49,949 bases of DNA from Zygnema cylindricum. Its lineage: Eukaryota > Streptophyta > Zygnematophyceae > Zygnematales > Zygnemataceae. Within the stretch, counting starts at the first letter, position 1. Every line of letters starts with the position of its first letter. Position numbers and translations under genes: made by a program. The stretch is taken from the NCBI GenBank assembly GCA_037447655.1, contig JBBHKE010002506.1, forward strand, positions 54,785 to 104,733, read 5' to 3'. The notes under the pieces are model-generated. The model did not search any database. It was not told the origin of the DNA and worked only from the letters and a program-made list of their open reading frames with translations. This document shows, one piece after another, positions 12,091 to 34,558 of the stretch.

Positions 12091-12459
12091 TTGTGATAAA
12101 ATACTAACAGCCGGTTATTTTCATGTCATGTGGCGCTTAGCATTCATCTCTTTTATTGCGATTAAGCCAGCGGGATTAAAAGCTGAGATAGTGCAATTTA
12201 TCTCATTTACTAAGATTAAAAAAGTAATATGATAAATTCCGTTCCAAATTAATCGCAAATTAATAATATTATATCACGGCAAGCTTTATCACACCGCATG
12301 CCAGCCACAAACTGGCACGTTTTGACATGAAATAATTGATCTTATCCTGAAATAATTGATATTTTCATGTTTTTTACTAAATTATGTCCGGCAATAGTAC
12401 ATTGACGCAAAAGTCTTTGGCGCATCACGTTTGCGGTATTACTGCGTTTATACATGCAA

Positions 12460-12808
12460 AACAGTCTATCTGACAAAACGTACATATTTGCGTCATTATG
12501 GCGTTTGCACTACGCGGTTTCTGAAAACGCAGTTACATGATAACGGCCTGTATTAAATCATTTTTTGTACTTTTATAGTTAATAAAGTCCTATTCTAGTT
12601 AATAAAGTACAGTTTTGCACGGTCAAACACCGACCGTACGCCACACTATTTCGAACGGCACTATATTATAATAATTAAACGCTAATTAAACCTTGCCTTA
12701 AATAGTATAATGAAAAAATTAGAATCATTTACTCTATTTAACGTGATAGAGTCGAAAATTAGGGCGACCGAATTAGCGTTATTTTCTCTACTTACGATTC
12801 GCGGTGTA
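12460..12808 (-). mobile_element. TACACCG-type TIR element, long subfamily, partial
   Basis: Its end (ACGATTCGCGGTGTA, finishing at 12808) and interior match, in inverted orientation, the elements starting at 32278 and 33449. Shared interior words include GCACGGTCA, ATGATAACGGC and CGTCATTATGGCGTTTGCAC. The far end was not located; the sequence between the gap and 12460 may belong to the same insertion. Confidence 0.68.
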
Positions 12809-12970
12809 CTGTACTTTTATTGGCCGACAATCATAAAATAGTGTTAAGAACACTATTCAAGGGAGAGGAATAACCTGCCACGTCTCCTTGCACGAAATTA
12901 TAATTGAATATTCTACTTTCGAATTAACACTATTAATCTTCAACAGTATCAGTGGTGGGTAGAGTACAGT

Positions 12971-12990
12971 ACAGTACAGTACTGTACTGT
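12971..12990. repeat. 20-bp perfect palindrome built from GTAC
   Basis: ACAGTACAGTACTGTACTGT equals its own reverse complement. It is the densest GTAC cluster in the window. Function unknown. Confidence 0.9.
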
Positions 12991-13590
12991 CAGTTCACGA
13001 TATCGTACTTTCAATCGGTATTTCTTTCCTTTTGAGTTCACCTCGATTATAACTTTTTCTTTCTCTTTTATTTTTTTTGTACTTCAATATTTTCACTTCC
13101 GTTAATTTTCGCCTTTGAATTCAGTTTTCTTCTTCCCTCGTGCTACAAATTGCTGAAGAATACAATATTTAAAATACTGTATTCACCTCAAAATGTACGA
13201 AACCAGATTTTTTAGTTCATAAAATATTGTACGGAAGGGCAACCTAAAAACAAAGTACTTTCTTCCAATGAAACGATTGCAAATCCAGCAAAGCAAAATA
13301 TGTACGGTCACCAGCTTAGCGCCAGCAAAGCGTGCGATTTTCTCGATGAGAAATGTAATGCGGGCGGATATTTTTACTGCACGTAAACGAACAAAAAAAA
13401 TCCGATTTTGTACGACTTGGAGAGAGGTTCAAATAACTCGCTGTCATCGAACCGAAAGTGTGGTTCACAGCGAATATTCGGTGAGATACGCATCTAGTAT
13501 TAAATGGACATTATCTTCTCCAGAACCCGTTTTGTAATAATTGCGATTTTGTCATTCTCGTGTCAGCAGTTTTCGTAAGCATCGTTGTAC
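12991..13590. other. gene-free stretch
   Basis: An 89-codon open frame at 13268-13537 has no recognisable domain or splice context. I see nothing else. Confidence 0.4.
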
Positions 13591-13598
13591 ATCGGTGG

Positions 13599-14153
13599 CA
13601 GAGGTCGCAAAGGTCAAAATTTTACATAACCGAAACCGACCGTTTTTTTTTTTCAAATCTGAGTAACCGACGCCCGACCGGGTTATGTCACGCTCCAAAA
13701 TTGTTAACCGTTAACCGACCGGCGTTTACGAATATAAAAGTTAACTGAAACTCGATTTCTCGCGACAAACCGTACCCGCCCGTAACCGAAAAGATACCAA
13801 AAAAAATCTTAGTTTTTCACGACATATGAATAAGCCAATAATGACGATTTGTCGCGTTCCCTAAGACTTGCGAAATGAAGTGTTACTACCGTGTCAGATT
13901 TGCGACGTTAATCATGATGTCATGTACTTCCACGATACCAAAGAGTACAAAGTACAATAATGTTGGATTGTATGGACATGTACGAATTTTTCTTTTTTTT
14001 TCGTTTTTGCTAAACCGACCATAACCGACTTTTTTTTTTTTTGGTGAATCAAACAACCGCGACGTCCCGGCCCCCAAAAATTTGGCAACCGATACTGCGG
14101 GGGCGGTCGGTTAACGGTCGGTCACGGTTTCGGTTGACCGTTTGCGACCTTTG
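13599..14153. mobile_element. non-autonomous hAT element, copy 2
   Basis: Same family and orientation as 10829-11460: starts CAGAGGTCGCAAAGGTCAAA and ends GTTTGCGACCTTTG. It is flanked by a perfect 8-bp duplication, ATCGGTGG (13591-13598 and 14154-14161). It is 555 bp, shorter than copy 1 through internal deletions, and keeps the CGACCG-type subterminal repeats. No transposase. Confidence 0.92.
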
Positions 14154-14424
14154 ATCGGTGGTCGGCATATTCAATAGGGTCGATATCCGATATGGAAAAC
14201 TATCGATCGACCAAATTACCGATATTATCGGTTTTTTACCGCTAAATTATTAAAGGCAATACGATAAAATAACGATGAATCAACAAACTATATTAGGCCT
14301 CTTCTCCATTATGCGATCCCATAAAACATGCGGAGACGTCTATTTCTAGTGTTTAATGGCACGGCATTCCATTATGTCGTGCCAGTAAACATTGTTTCTC
14401 AATTATAATTGGCGCCACGTAGGT

Positions 14425-14627
14425 TACACCCTGAATCGTTATTAACGTATATAAATTATCAGTGTAAAGAAAAAATTAGCATCATTCATTCTAATTTAGT
14501 GCCAGAAGACGTGGCAGATTATGGTCCACGTCCTTAAATATTGTAGTTTATTATATTTAAGGTATCAATGTCAAAATTTTGGGGTGCCGATATAGCGTAC
14601 ATAAGGCTTATAACGATTCACGGTGTA
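14425..14627. mobile_element. TACACCG-type TIR element, short (~200 bp) subfamily
   Basis: Starts TACACCCTGAATCG and ends ACGATTCACGGTGTA. The interior shares CGTGGCAGATTATGGTCCACG, in inverted form, with the 202-bp element at 42246-42447. Confidence 0.8.
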
Positions 14628-15883
14628 GTTCTCAGATTCTTAAAATATAAAAATATTCTTCAAACTGAAAATTTGTACGTGATATTTGTACGAGCTAAGG
14701 TAGTTGATAATTCGTATGAAAATTTTGCGACCAAATTTTAATTTTGAAATTGGAAATAAAAAATTTGAAACGGAATGTCAAAAAGGCGCCACAAACTTTA
14801 AAGGTCAACAGATCTCAAAAGGAGTGTGCGAGGATATTTCGGTTGACCTACAAACACCGCGGGTGAAGGCGCATGGCGTGTACGACGTGTTCGTTTCTCA
14901 TCGCCTATTAGTGGTGGATACTTTTTCTACTTTTCACGTGCCGTGTGAAAAAAAATCTCCTCGCCAAGGAGAGTCTCTTCACACTGGACGACTTGCGCTA
15001 TAGCTTCGAAAATCTAAAAAAATGAAACATCTAATGGTCGATACTTTCGCCTCTAATATCGGAGCCATCCAGTAAACATGTTTCGTCTGAAACAAAAAAT
15101 GGTACGAATCTCTACGAAATTGTAAAAAATAAAAATGGTACGAATCTCTACAAAATCGTACGGCTTCCAGTAAACAACCCCACTCTTCCTCTAATGGAAG
15201 TTCACCCTTAGGGTGAACCTCCATCAAGCATTTCCAGTAATCGTACGGAGACGTTTACTGGCATTAATGTTTGTATCACTTCTCCATCAAGTTGTGCTAG
15301 CGAGGCACCAATTGCTGACGTGATGGATTGCGATTGGAACCACGTAGGATCTTGTTCAACCGGTCGAGAATATTAAAAGATTCGAATAGCACAAAATTTA
15401 CACGGCGTATGTATGGACGAACACATATTATAATATATAGCAGCGTTACGCGAATGTACAATTTTACGTTTTTGTCATTTCATTGTACTAACCGTTTCGA
15501 AATCATTATCAAAATGAAAATTCGTACTTTATCGTTTGCCATTATATTTTGTACGCAAAGTCCTTTCCACGAATGAAAAGAGTCGTCAGAGAGATATCCT
15601 GCGTCAAATATTTTATCGTCGTTTTTCAAATCCGCCATGTACGAAGGCACGTGGTCTTTGGCAATTGTGAGGTCGTCATCGCTCGTCCGCTGTGGATTAT
15701 ACCTTTTTGTTTCCAAGAGTACCAATAGACACGTCCAATATCTGGCAAGTCTCCTCCTGAGGACAGTTGAGGAGACTTGCCACACACTGGACAGAAGGAG
15801 TGTTTGCTTCGAACACTCAAAATCGGACGGTCGGAATTCTCACCCAAAATTTTGGAGAATCTTGACGAATCTCCAACAATCAT

Positions 15884-15888
<5 letters not shown>
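14628..15888. other. gene-free stretch with foldback sequences
   Basis: Contains a 33-bp tandem duplication (GGTACGAATCTCTAC words at about 15100 and 15136), a hairpin at 15194-15224 (ATGGAAGTTCACCC / GGGTGAACCTCCAT) and a 13-bp perfect inverted repeat at 15744-15781 (GGCAAGTCTCCTC / GAGGAGACTTGCC). A 99-codon frame at 14704-15003 has no recognisable domain. Confidence 0.5.

Positions 15889-15940
<52 letters not shown>
15889..15940. repeat. (TA)n microsatellite
   Basis: About 26 TA dinucleotide units without interruption. Confidence 0.97.
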
Positions 15941-15942
<2 letters not shown>

Positions 15943-16422
15943 AAGCAAGTACGGCCTTGTACGAAAACGCGTTGGCCTTGTACGAAAATGCAATTTTTTC
16001 AGTAATAAACCTCACTTTTCGCCTGATGGAGGCTCACCCTTACTTACGGTAGTCTTTTTGTTATGTACAAATACGTAACGTACTAAAGTCGTACTATATA
16101 ACGTACTATACAAACTGTTGTTACTGGATTATTAAGAGCTGACCCGTTCATCATTATCCACAGCAAAAGACGTCACATCTCGCCACATGGCAGCTCAGCT
16201 CACTCCCGACTTTGTCATGTTTTGCCACGTGGAAAGCAGTCGTAAGTCATGGTCGCAAAAATGTTTGAAATTTTGTAGTACGACAACCTACAAACATTTA
16301 ATAATAGAAGAGCGCGGTCTACGTGGCATCCTTGGAGACAGACGTACAAAATGTCGCACTTTTATAATGCCCTAAAAAGATGTTTGACATCTCGCTATCA
16401 TGTACCACAAAAAGGTTATGAT

Positions 16423-16687
16423 CATAGTTCAAAAGTAGGCGCTTCATGGTAGGCCTTTGGTAGGCGCAAGTTGTGTTATAGGCTTTCCATGTGATATTAT
16501 TAGATCGCTACTTTGATCAGCGACCGTCCGATGACGTTTAGTTCTCTATCGAACGATGTGCAACTCAACCTTGTTACTTTTTTTTTCATTTTGCGACCAA
16601 TACAATATGGGTCTTAAGGTCATATTGTATGTTTTGCGTACAATAGGCGTATTGTATGGGCCCACTTCCACCTACTTTTGAACTATG
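16423..16687. mobile_element. TIR element with 8-bp target duplication (MITE)
   Basis: A 17-bp perfect inverted repeat, CATAGTTCAAAAGTAGG at 16423-16439 and CCTACTTTTGAACTATG at 16671-16687, bounds 265 bp. Both sides carry GTTATGAT directly next to the TIR, a perfect 8-bp (possibly 9-bp) target duplication. It is non-coding. The TIR differs from the hAT pair above, so it is a separate family. Confidence 0.88.
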
Positions 16688-19480
16688 GTTATGATATGTA
16701 ACGCGACGTTTCTTGACTCTCTGTTAGCCACGAATAGATATACATCGGATATCGGCTATCGGATGAGGGTGTCCGATATACAAGACTAGTGAGAAAACGT
16801 TTCTTACCAAAAAACGCTAACCGTTTATGCCGAGTTTAAACGGTAGTTTGAACTCTTCTGAAAACAGAGTTAAAACGGGCCTCTTGTTTCTACTGTTCGT
16901 CCAAAGGTACATATTCAGAAAGGTACCGTAAGGTACATTCTTCCAAGTACGATTAAGTACATACGAACTTAAATTAGGCAATTACACGTACTTTTAAAGA
17001 AAAAGAAAAATTAATATAAAACATGTGTCCGACTGAATATGTTTTCCGTGACATTTCATGACTTGTACGGCCTCCTTCCTTCAGGCTGACGTCGTCCACA
17101 TCTCGCTATATACTACAGTACAGTACGGCATTAAATTGATGTCATCAGTGAAAAAAGGAAAAGACAAAAAATAAAACATTTAATTTAAACAAACCATCTT
17201 AGCAAAATGGTTTTCGAGAAACGAGAAAAGCGAAGAGATAGTTTTCACAAACGTCCAAACGCAAAAACCACCAGAAACGTTTAATGCTTATGGGGACATC
17301 TTTGAAAAGCAAACACGTGTATCCAGGACTCATTAATAAGTTAAACTTACCGTACTATACCGTACATGTACGCAAATTCAAAGTGCGTGTCAGATTCTGA
17401 CGGCTCATAAAGATTGACGGCGTATCGAAAGAACTGCCTACGGGGGGTGAAACTCCAAACGGCCGACAACCCTGTGTCGTGAATTGCTATTAGCGACAAG
17501 GAATTATAACCTTGGCATCTATATAAACTACTTTCAATTCTAATTCTGTGATCAAGACCCTGATTGGTTTAGAGATGTTGGAGGAAATAGAGTAGATAAA
17601 AAAAACTAGTGTCATCGAGACTCTTTTATATTTGAGGGCTAGAATTTCGGCGGCGCCGATACAGTGTCACTGCCGCTAGCAACGATACGTGGTGTAGACT
17701 TCAGATTTAGCACGACAAAAAAGTCGCCGACTGGTGACACGTCACACTCAGGTAGTACCGTACAGTAATGTGCTGTGCCGTACTCACAAAAGGGACAGGG
17801 CGGGAAACGGATTTGGAAGTCGCTGTTCGGCCGTCGAACTTTGGCTCATCCGAAAGTCCTAAGTGGACGCCGACATCTTACGGTAATTAATGCACGGAAA
17901 ATCGTGCAAGATACAGTACACAGTGTACGATTTCAGGTTTATGACGTCATACTCTGCAATTACTCAAATTGAAATCTGCGAATGCCAAGGTCCTTTCTTT
18001 CATCACCTGCCGTACATATCTGTTTAAATAGAAACAGCACAATAAATTTAGATCTTCACTTCGTCAGACCTATTTTTCTCCATCTAGACTGATCTTGACT
18101 TCTATATTTCTTTTAACTTTTGAAAATTTGCATCTATCTCCAAGCCACAAGTTCCGAATCCTTATGGATCTCACGTGACATCCTTCTGGCGTGACGATTC
18201 GACAATTGTCACGCAACCCGCCAGCAAATTCGAAGTTTTCATACTTCCCGCCTCACACGATCCGGCTCACCGACATTGTTGCCACGCTGGGATACTTGTC
18301 ACGGTCGTCAAGTGACACCGACTTTTTTATCTCCTTCATATTTTGTCGTATTATAGAGAGTCATTTACGTTGAGCCCTAAAAACATTTACGTTGAGAAAA
18401 TCAAATACACACCCGGTGATCTAGTTTTTCCCTTTGACAGTTTTTCCTGTTTAAAAAAAAAGCTGTGCCAATCACGTACAGCAACGCACGAGTAACGTCT
18501 TGTACTTGAAAGGTACATATTACGAGCAAATATTTGTACAATTAAAATCCGTACCACTTTGAAGGTACATAGTTTTGTACTTTCTGGTAGCATTCACGTG
18601 ACATAATCTACTGCCACGTGCTATACTTATACTTTTTGATGTATTAACGTACAAGTACAGGATCTGGTTTTTCTTTGTCCTATCTACAAGCCGTACGGAA
18701 AACGACGAATTAGCTTACGCAAGATCTGCGTCTGCCTTTAGCCTTTCCTTTATGCAGGCCATGGAAATCTGTACGGAATAATGTCACGACAAATTTGAAA
18801 AAAATAGCCATTCGCAATTAGACACCTCAGCAACTATATTCTTTCGTACAGATTTTACAGTATGCGTACTTCTCGAACGTTACATAACCCATTCTTCACG
18901 CGTACTTAAAGCATTTAAAAAATGCACAAAATCGGAAAATCCTGTCCTTTTATTCTCTTCCCAACACACCACCTAATATAGTGTGGATCGCAAGAAACAA
19001 TAGTTATTGCCAAAAGTCTCTCGACGATCCAAGCGCGTCCACGTCTGCAAATTTCTTTCGTCCGTACACAAAACGAGAATCTCTATCCGGTTTTCTCATA
19101 CTATGCAGGAAAGTGCGACAAATCCAGCGCACTAGTCGTCGCCGCCCTCACAAGCCGACAAAAATACGGATCAGACGCAAAAAAACGAACCGACATTGCT
19201 GCAGTGTCACTCCGGGGCGCTGCCGTGACCCTCGTGTCGCATGCGCCGACAAATTTCTGAGCCTGTACGGAGATATTGAAGAATCCTAGCCAGCCGACAA
19301 AGCACAAGCCGTTGCAGTACGGACGTTGTACAGATGCTGTACGGACGAAACAACCGAAAATTCTCAAATACCTCCCTTGCTTCAAAATATTTTTTCCAAA
19401 AGGTTCCCATGGCCATCTTCAAGGAAGCTAGCGTGACGTGACACCTCTCTCCTTTCCGCTTCCTCTTCCTCTCGCCTCCC
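16688..19480. other. long gene-poor, GTAC-rich stretch
   Basis: No recognisable exon. A degenerate copy of the short TACACCG subfamily probably spans 17472-17696 (TGTCGTGAATTGCTATTAGC ... ACGATACGTGGTGTA). GTAC is very frequent: about eleven occurrences in 18421-18780, where one or two are expected. Confidence 0.5.
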
Positions 19481-19482
19481 TT

Positions 19483-19590
<108 letters not shown>

Positions 19591-20033
19591 TTTTCTCTTC
19601 CCTTGCCTATTCCGTTTCCTCTCTCTCTCCCCCATGGGTGTCCCAACATTGAATTCGCCTGGCTCTCCCTCTGACTGCCACGTGGCAATTCACATAGACG
19701 AACAACAGCAAATCTTCGTCCGGACGTTCCCACGTGTCCACTCTGGGAGAGCTGGACACGTGGCATTTCAGGAGGAAAGGAATCTCTGGCAGCCGTCACG
19801 TTGACAGACTGCTGCTACACGGTACGGAAACTTACAATATAAGAAAAAAACAAAATAAAAATGAAGTAAAACAAAATAAAAACCTGTGACCGTCTGCCGA
19901 TTGGGGCACACGTGTCTCCAACTGAACTGTCTCACACGTGTGTGTCCGTACAACCGGTGTGCAGTTCCTGTGAGAAACAGAGTGGAGGAGAGCGAGGACC
20001 ACGCGGCGAAGGAGGAGAGGGAGGAGAGGAGAC

Positions 20034-30078
<10,045 letters not shown>

Positions 30079-31385
30079 ACCACTCGTTTTTTTTTTTTTT
30101 TTAAATTGTTTACTTTTTACATTTCTTGGTACATTGTATAATTGTAGAAAAAAAAAGGTCAAATGTAGATTTTTTTTTTTAGGTGTTGTTATGGTAGAGT
30201 TTATTACAGAAAAAGGCATAAAAATAAATAAAACAGCAAGGGGAAAAATAATGTGGATGACTTAGGCTTATTTTGATGGATTTTCAAAACAAAGTAGAAT
30301 TTTAGGAAAAAAGTAAGCATGATATAATAGCCGGCAGGAAAATAGATGAAACTTATGTACAATATTTTTTTCGTTTGTTTATTTTCTTTTTTTTGGGAAA
30401 AAAAGGAAAAAGCATGCATTTTAGAAGAGAATGAAAAGAGGAGAATAAAATCATGCAAATTTTGATACTTGTAAATTACTTTCCTTTTGAAATAAGGAAT
30501 TCTAATGCCCTTCTTTCCCTCGACTTTGTCTTTTTTGGAATAAGTGTGTATTGTCTTCAAATCTTGTTGTGTAATATTGTTTGCGTATATTAAATAAAAT
30601 GAACAACAAGCAGAATAAAATAATACTTTATAATTTTAAGGGAAAGGAAAAGAGAGAAATACGTCTGTTGTTTGAAGAGGAAAAGTCAAGAAAATATGAG
30701 AAACTTTTGGGTGTTAAACTCCCTTTTTTGTGTTAAACCAATGAGCCCACATGGAAAAACAGTTTTTTCAAAAATAGGAGTTTTTCAATTGGCCGCGTGA
30801 AATTATTGCTTTTGTGGTACTGTTGAGCATTGTTATTAAAGTTAATAATACTTTCGGTCACGCCTTTTTCTGGCCGAAAAATCTTTAAAATAATGTTAGC
30901 AACGACACTTAAGGTGGTCAAATATAATGTGCCACTTTTAGCATATTATTTTCTAATTTCGAAGCAACACTAATAAGTCCTCAATGCTAACAACGATGGG
31001 CAGAGTACTGGTGTGCATTGAATCGCATTGGTTTGTGTACACGCATCCTATTTTCCTTTGGATGCCATCAATCGAAAGCCGAGAATATTTCCTTATAGTG
31101 CAGCCGGCGGATCAACAATCCAACAAGTGTGCACGGAAAACTATTTATTTAAAGGCCGGAGAAAATATTAACAAACGGTGTGCCTTGCAATTTAACTGCA
31201 AACAAGCAAGCATAGTATGTTGAATCTATGCCTTTTGGAGATACATCGTATCTTATTGTCTCATAATATCGAAAATGTCGCCACATTGTATGGAGAGCAA
31301 GACGATATGAATCGCAAAAAAGCATTGATCATCAATTTATTGAGTATTCGGCCATTCCAGACTTGCAGCAGATTTTGTGGCCAAC
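30079..31385. other. 3' flank of the histidine kinase and gene-free sequence
   Basis: T- and A-runs, likely 3' UTR at first, with AATAAA near 30592. From about 31080 to 31190 the words CCGAGAATA, CCGGCGGATCAACAATCC and TGTGCACGG echo the element at 4081-4301, suggesting an old relative. Confidence 0.4.
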
Positions 31386-31831
31386 TACACCGCCAATCGC
31401 TATTAGAGTAAATAACGCTAATTTGGTGCCCTTTTTTCAAAAAAAAAAAACCTGAAATACAATCCATAATTATATTTTTTCAATTATTCTAATTAAGGTT
31501 TTTTTTCAATTAGCGTTAATAATGGAAGTACACTGCGATGGAAATAGTGTGGCGTACGGACAGGGTATCTCCGTACGAATGGTACTTTTTGAATTACAAA
31601 GGCATAAAAAGACACTTAACATTATTGCGCACACATGTGAATGTGCAATGGAAGAAAGAGATGCAAACTCGTCGACAAAAATCACGTTCTCATATGTTCG
31701 TCCGTCGACTGTGTGAACAGCGCGACGGCGTACGAATTGTCAGATTTTGTACGGATACACATGCTACTGTAGACATCGAAAGGGCGGGTATTTATTATTC
31801 AGGACAATCCAAATTACAGTTAGATTAATTA

Positions 31832-31907
<76 letters not shown>

Positions 31908-31993
31908 TTTTTAAAAAATTCCCGATAAGTGTTAACAACACTATTTGTTTTTTTACGCTATTGATTCCTTTACTCTAAGCGATTGACGGTGTA
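31386..31993. mobile_element. TACACCG-type TIR element, subfamily A, copy 1
   Basis: Starts TACACCGCCAATCGCTATTA and ends GCGATTGACGGTGTA, with TA at both edges. Direct relatives lie at 33999-34552 and 35101-35647. It contains a 72-bp (TA)n run (31833-31904) at a site where the other two copies have 24 bp or almost none. Open frames here recur in the other copies only because the DNA is homologous. Confidence 0.88.
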
Positions 31994-32277
31994 CAGGACA
32001 TTACCATACTTTCATATCATGGAACTTTTGCTTATCGTAAAACTTGTCAGCTTTAAGTCCTTTTATTTTTATTAGGAAACTTCTCATTTTAACCGATTGA
32101 AAACCTCACTAAGAAAACAAGAATCTCACCTTACTACCGACGTCATGTTTTACACCCTGGGAATTGACCACAAGGATATTTTCGCCATAGTGTTACTATT
32201 CAAAGGACGCGTTCCGCTAACGTGGGGAACGCGGAACGCGCAAGGAGGCAACCGCTTAAAAGTTGAAAGTTTGAAAC

Positions 32278-32791
32278 TACACCGCGAATCGTAATTAGAG
32301 TTATGTAGGCTGATTCCGTCACCCCAAATTTTGACTCTATTACCATAAATAGAGTTTATTATTCTAAATTATTCTTTACATTATTTAGGTACTTTTTGAA
32401 TGAGCGTTGATAACTATAATACAGTGCCGTTTTAAATAGTGTGGCGTACGATTGGTGTCTGACCGTGCAAAATTGTACTTTGTTAAGTAAAAAAGTACAA
32501 ATAATGATTTAATACAGGCCGTTATCATGTAATTGCGTTTTAACAAACAGCTTAGTGCAAACGTCATAATGACGTGAAACTGTACGTTTTGTCAGATTCT
32601 GTAACATTACCTAATTTACAGTAGATATATTTAACGCCCATATTAACGCCCAAATTAGAGTCATTGATAAATCAGTGTAAATTATTTTTTGAAAAGGGTT
32701 GACTACCCAAAAGAGAGTTAATAACTCTAATTATTATTTTTCGTTTTTTTACTCTAATTATTTCTCTACTCTAATTACGATTCGCGGTGCA
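32278..32791. mobile_element. TACACCG-type TIR element, subfamily B, complete
   Basis: Starts TACACCGCGAATCGTAATTA and ends TACGATTCGCGGTGCA. The interior (GACCGTGCAAAATTGTACTT, CCGTTATCATGTA) matches 33449 onward and, inverted, 12460-12808. No transposase frame. Confidence 0.85.
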
Positions 32792-33448
32792 TAACACGCA
32801 TAAAGCATGTAAGCCCGAAAACGCGGAAAGATGAAAGCGCGTACCGATAAACACGAAAACGTCAAAAACACAAAATTGAGAAAATCGCGAAAACCGGATG
32901 TTGAAAAGTGGAACCGTCTACGGTAGCCGTACATGAACATTTTGTACGGCTTCTGGGAGGTTTTTGGCGGTGGACATTTTTGCCGTAAGCGAACATATTT
33001 ATTATTTAACGATTACCGCAAGATTCACCGCCTTTGAAGTTTGAACTGAAAATATCCGGGAGCTACAGTACTGTAGCCTAGTTCAATGAGTTCATAAATG
33101 GTAATGCGCAAAAGTCCAAAAACTTTTTGGACTTTTGATTCGTAGTATGCGCACGGTAAAAAACTTTGAAAAAGAATGCATATGCGCATTATTCAAAATT
33201 TCAGATTTTTTAAAATGCGTTGACCGACTTTGACTTAATTATAAAATAAAAATACGAAAAATTTCACCAAAAGTACTACTTCAACTTAGGGTATGTGCCC
33301 ATGTATTAAAGAACCGGGTTTTTTATTAGCACAAAGGAAAGTACTCCCTATTTTTTTCATTGCCCATCACGCGCATGTACGTAAAAACATTGCAGTTAAT
33401 AAAATTTAACTCAAAAAAAAGTTTACATGAACATTGATACTGCTTAAC
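32792..33448. other. gene-free stretch
   Basis: No recognisable exon, RNA or repeat. Confidence 0.45.
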
Positions 33449-33989
33449 TACACCGCGAATCATAATTAGAGTAAATTACTCTAATTCGGTCGCTCGAAAT
33501 TTCGACTCCATCACATGAAATAGAGTAAATGATTATAATCTTTTCATTATTCTATTTAAGGTATAGTTTAATTAACGTTTTTAATTCTAATATAGGTTCG
33601 TATTAAATAGTGTGGAGTACGGACGGCCTCCGACCGTGCAAAATTGTACTTTATTAAGTAAGAAAGTACAAATAATGATTTAATACAAGCCGTTATCATG
33701 TAGCTGCGTTTTAACAAACCACGTAATGCAAACGTCATAGTGACGTTAAACTGTACCTTTTGCCAAATTTTGTANNNNNNNNNNGCATGCGGCAGCGCGA
33801 CAAGTGTGCCAGCTGCCTGCTAGTATACTCTTGCACTAACAAAAGCTGTTCAAACGTAGAGAAAAAAGGTCACGTGTAAGTGTACACACTCGTTATTATA
33901 ATTCACAGAAAAATACGGAAACATTAAGTTTTTCATGGTAAAGCATGCTTTTATAGGACAGGTTGACTCTAATAGCGATTGGCGGTGTA
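33449..33989. mobile_element. TACACCG-type TIR element, subfamily B, interrupted by an assembly gap
   Basis: Left end TACACCGCGAATCATAATTA. Its interior follows subfamily B up to ten Ns at 33775-33784. The sequence after the gap does not match subfamily B but ends with a proper TIR (GCGATTGGCGGTGTA at 33989), so this may be two elements joined across the gap. Confidence 0.6.
33775..33784. other. assembly gap (10 N)
   Basis: Ten Ns inside a repeat element; size unknown. Confidence 0.99.
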
Positions 33990-33998
33990 CTGTACAGG

Positions 33999-34552
33999 AC
34001 ACCGTCAATCGCTATTAGAGTATATAACGCCAATTCGGTGCCCTTTTTCCAAAAAAAAGACCTGAAATACAATCCATAATTCTATTATTTCCATTATTCT
34101 AATTAAGGTTTTTTTTCAATTAGCGTTAATAATGGAAGTACACTGCGATGGAAATAGTATGGTGTACGGACAGGATATTTTCGTACGAAATGGTACTTTT
34201 TGAATTACAAAGGCATAAAAAGACACTTAATATTATTGCTCACACATGTGAATGTGCACTGGAAAAAAGAGATGCAAACTTGTCGAAAACAATCACGTTC
34301 TCATATGATCGTCCGTCGACCGTGTGAACAGCGCGACGGCGTACGAATTGTCAGATTCTGTACGAATACACATATTACTGTAGACATCGAAAGGGCAGGT
34401 ATTTATTATTCAGGACAACCCAAATTACAGTTAGGGATCAATTAGTAATATATCTTTTTTTTCAAAAAAAAAAAAATCCCGATTAGTGTTAATAACACTA
34501 ATTGTTTTTTTACGCTATTTATTCCTTTACTCCAATAGCGATTGGCGGTGTA
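33999..34552. mobile_element. TACACCG-type TIR element, subfamily A, copy 2
   Basis: Starts ACACCGTCAATCGCTATTAG about ten bases after the previous element ends, and finishes GCGATTGGCGGTGTA. Closely similar to 31386-31993 but without the long TA run. Confidence 0.85.
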
Positions 34553-34558
34553 CAGAGC

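Noticed and set aside
11754-12232. Repetitive frames of HVRNSRTC and CGNSVHVREF type
   Set aside because: Translations of the 19-bp minisatellite; they also cross the N gap.
14704-15003. 99-codon open frame
   Set aside because: No family resemblance and no splice or promoter context in a repeat-rich spacer.
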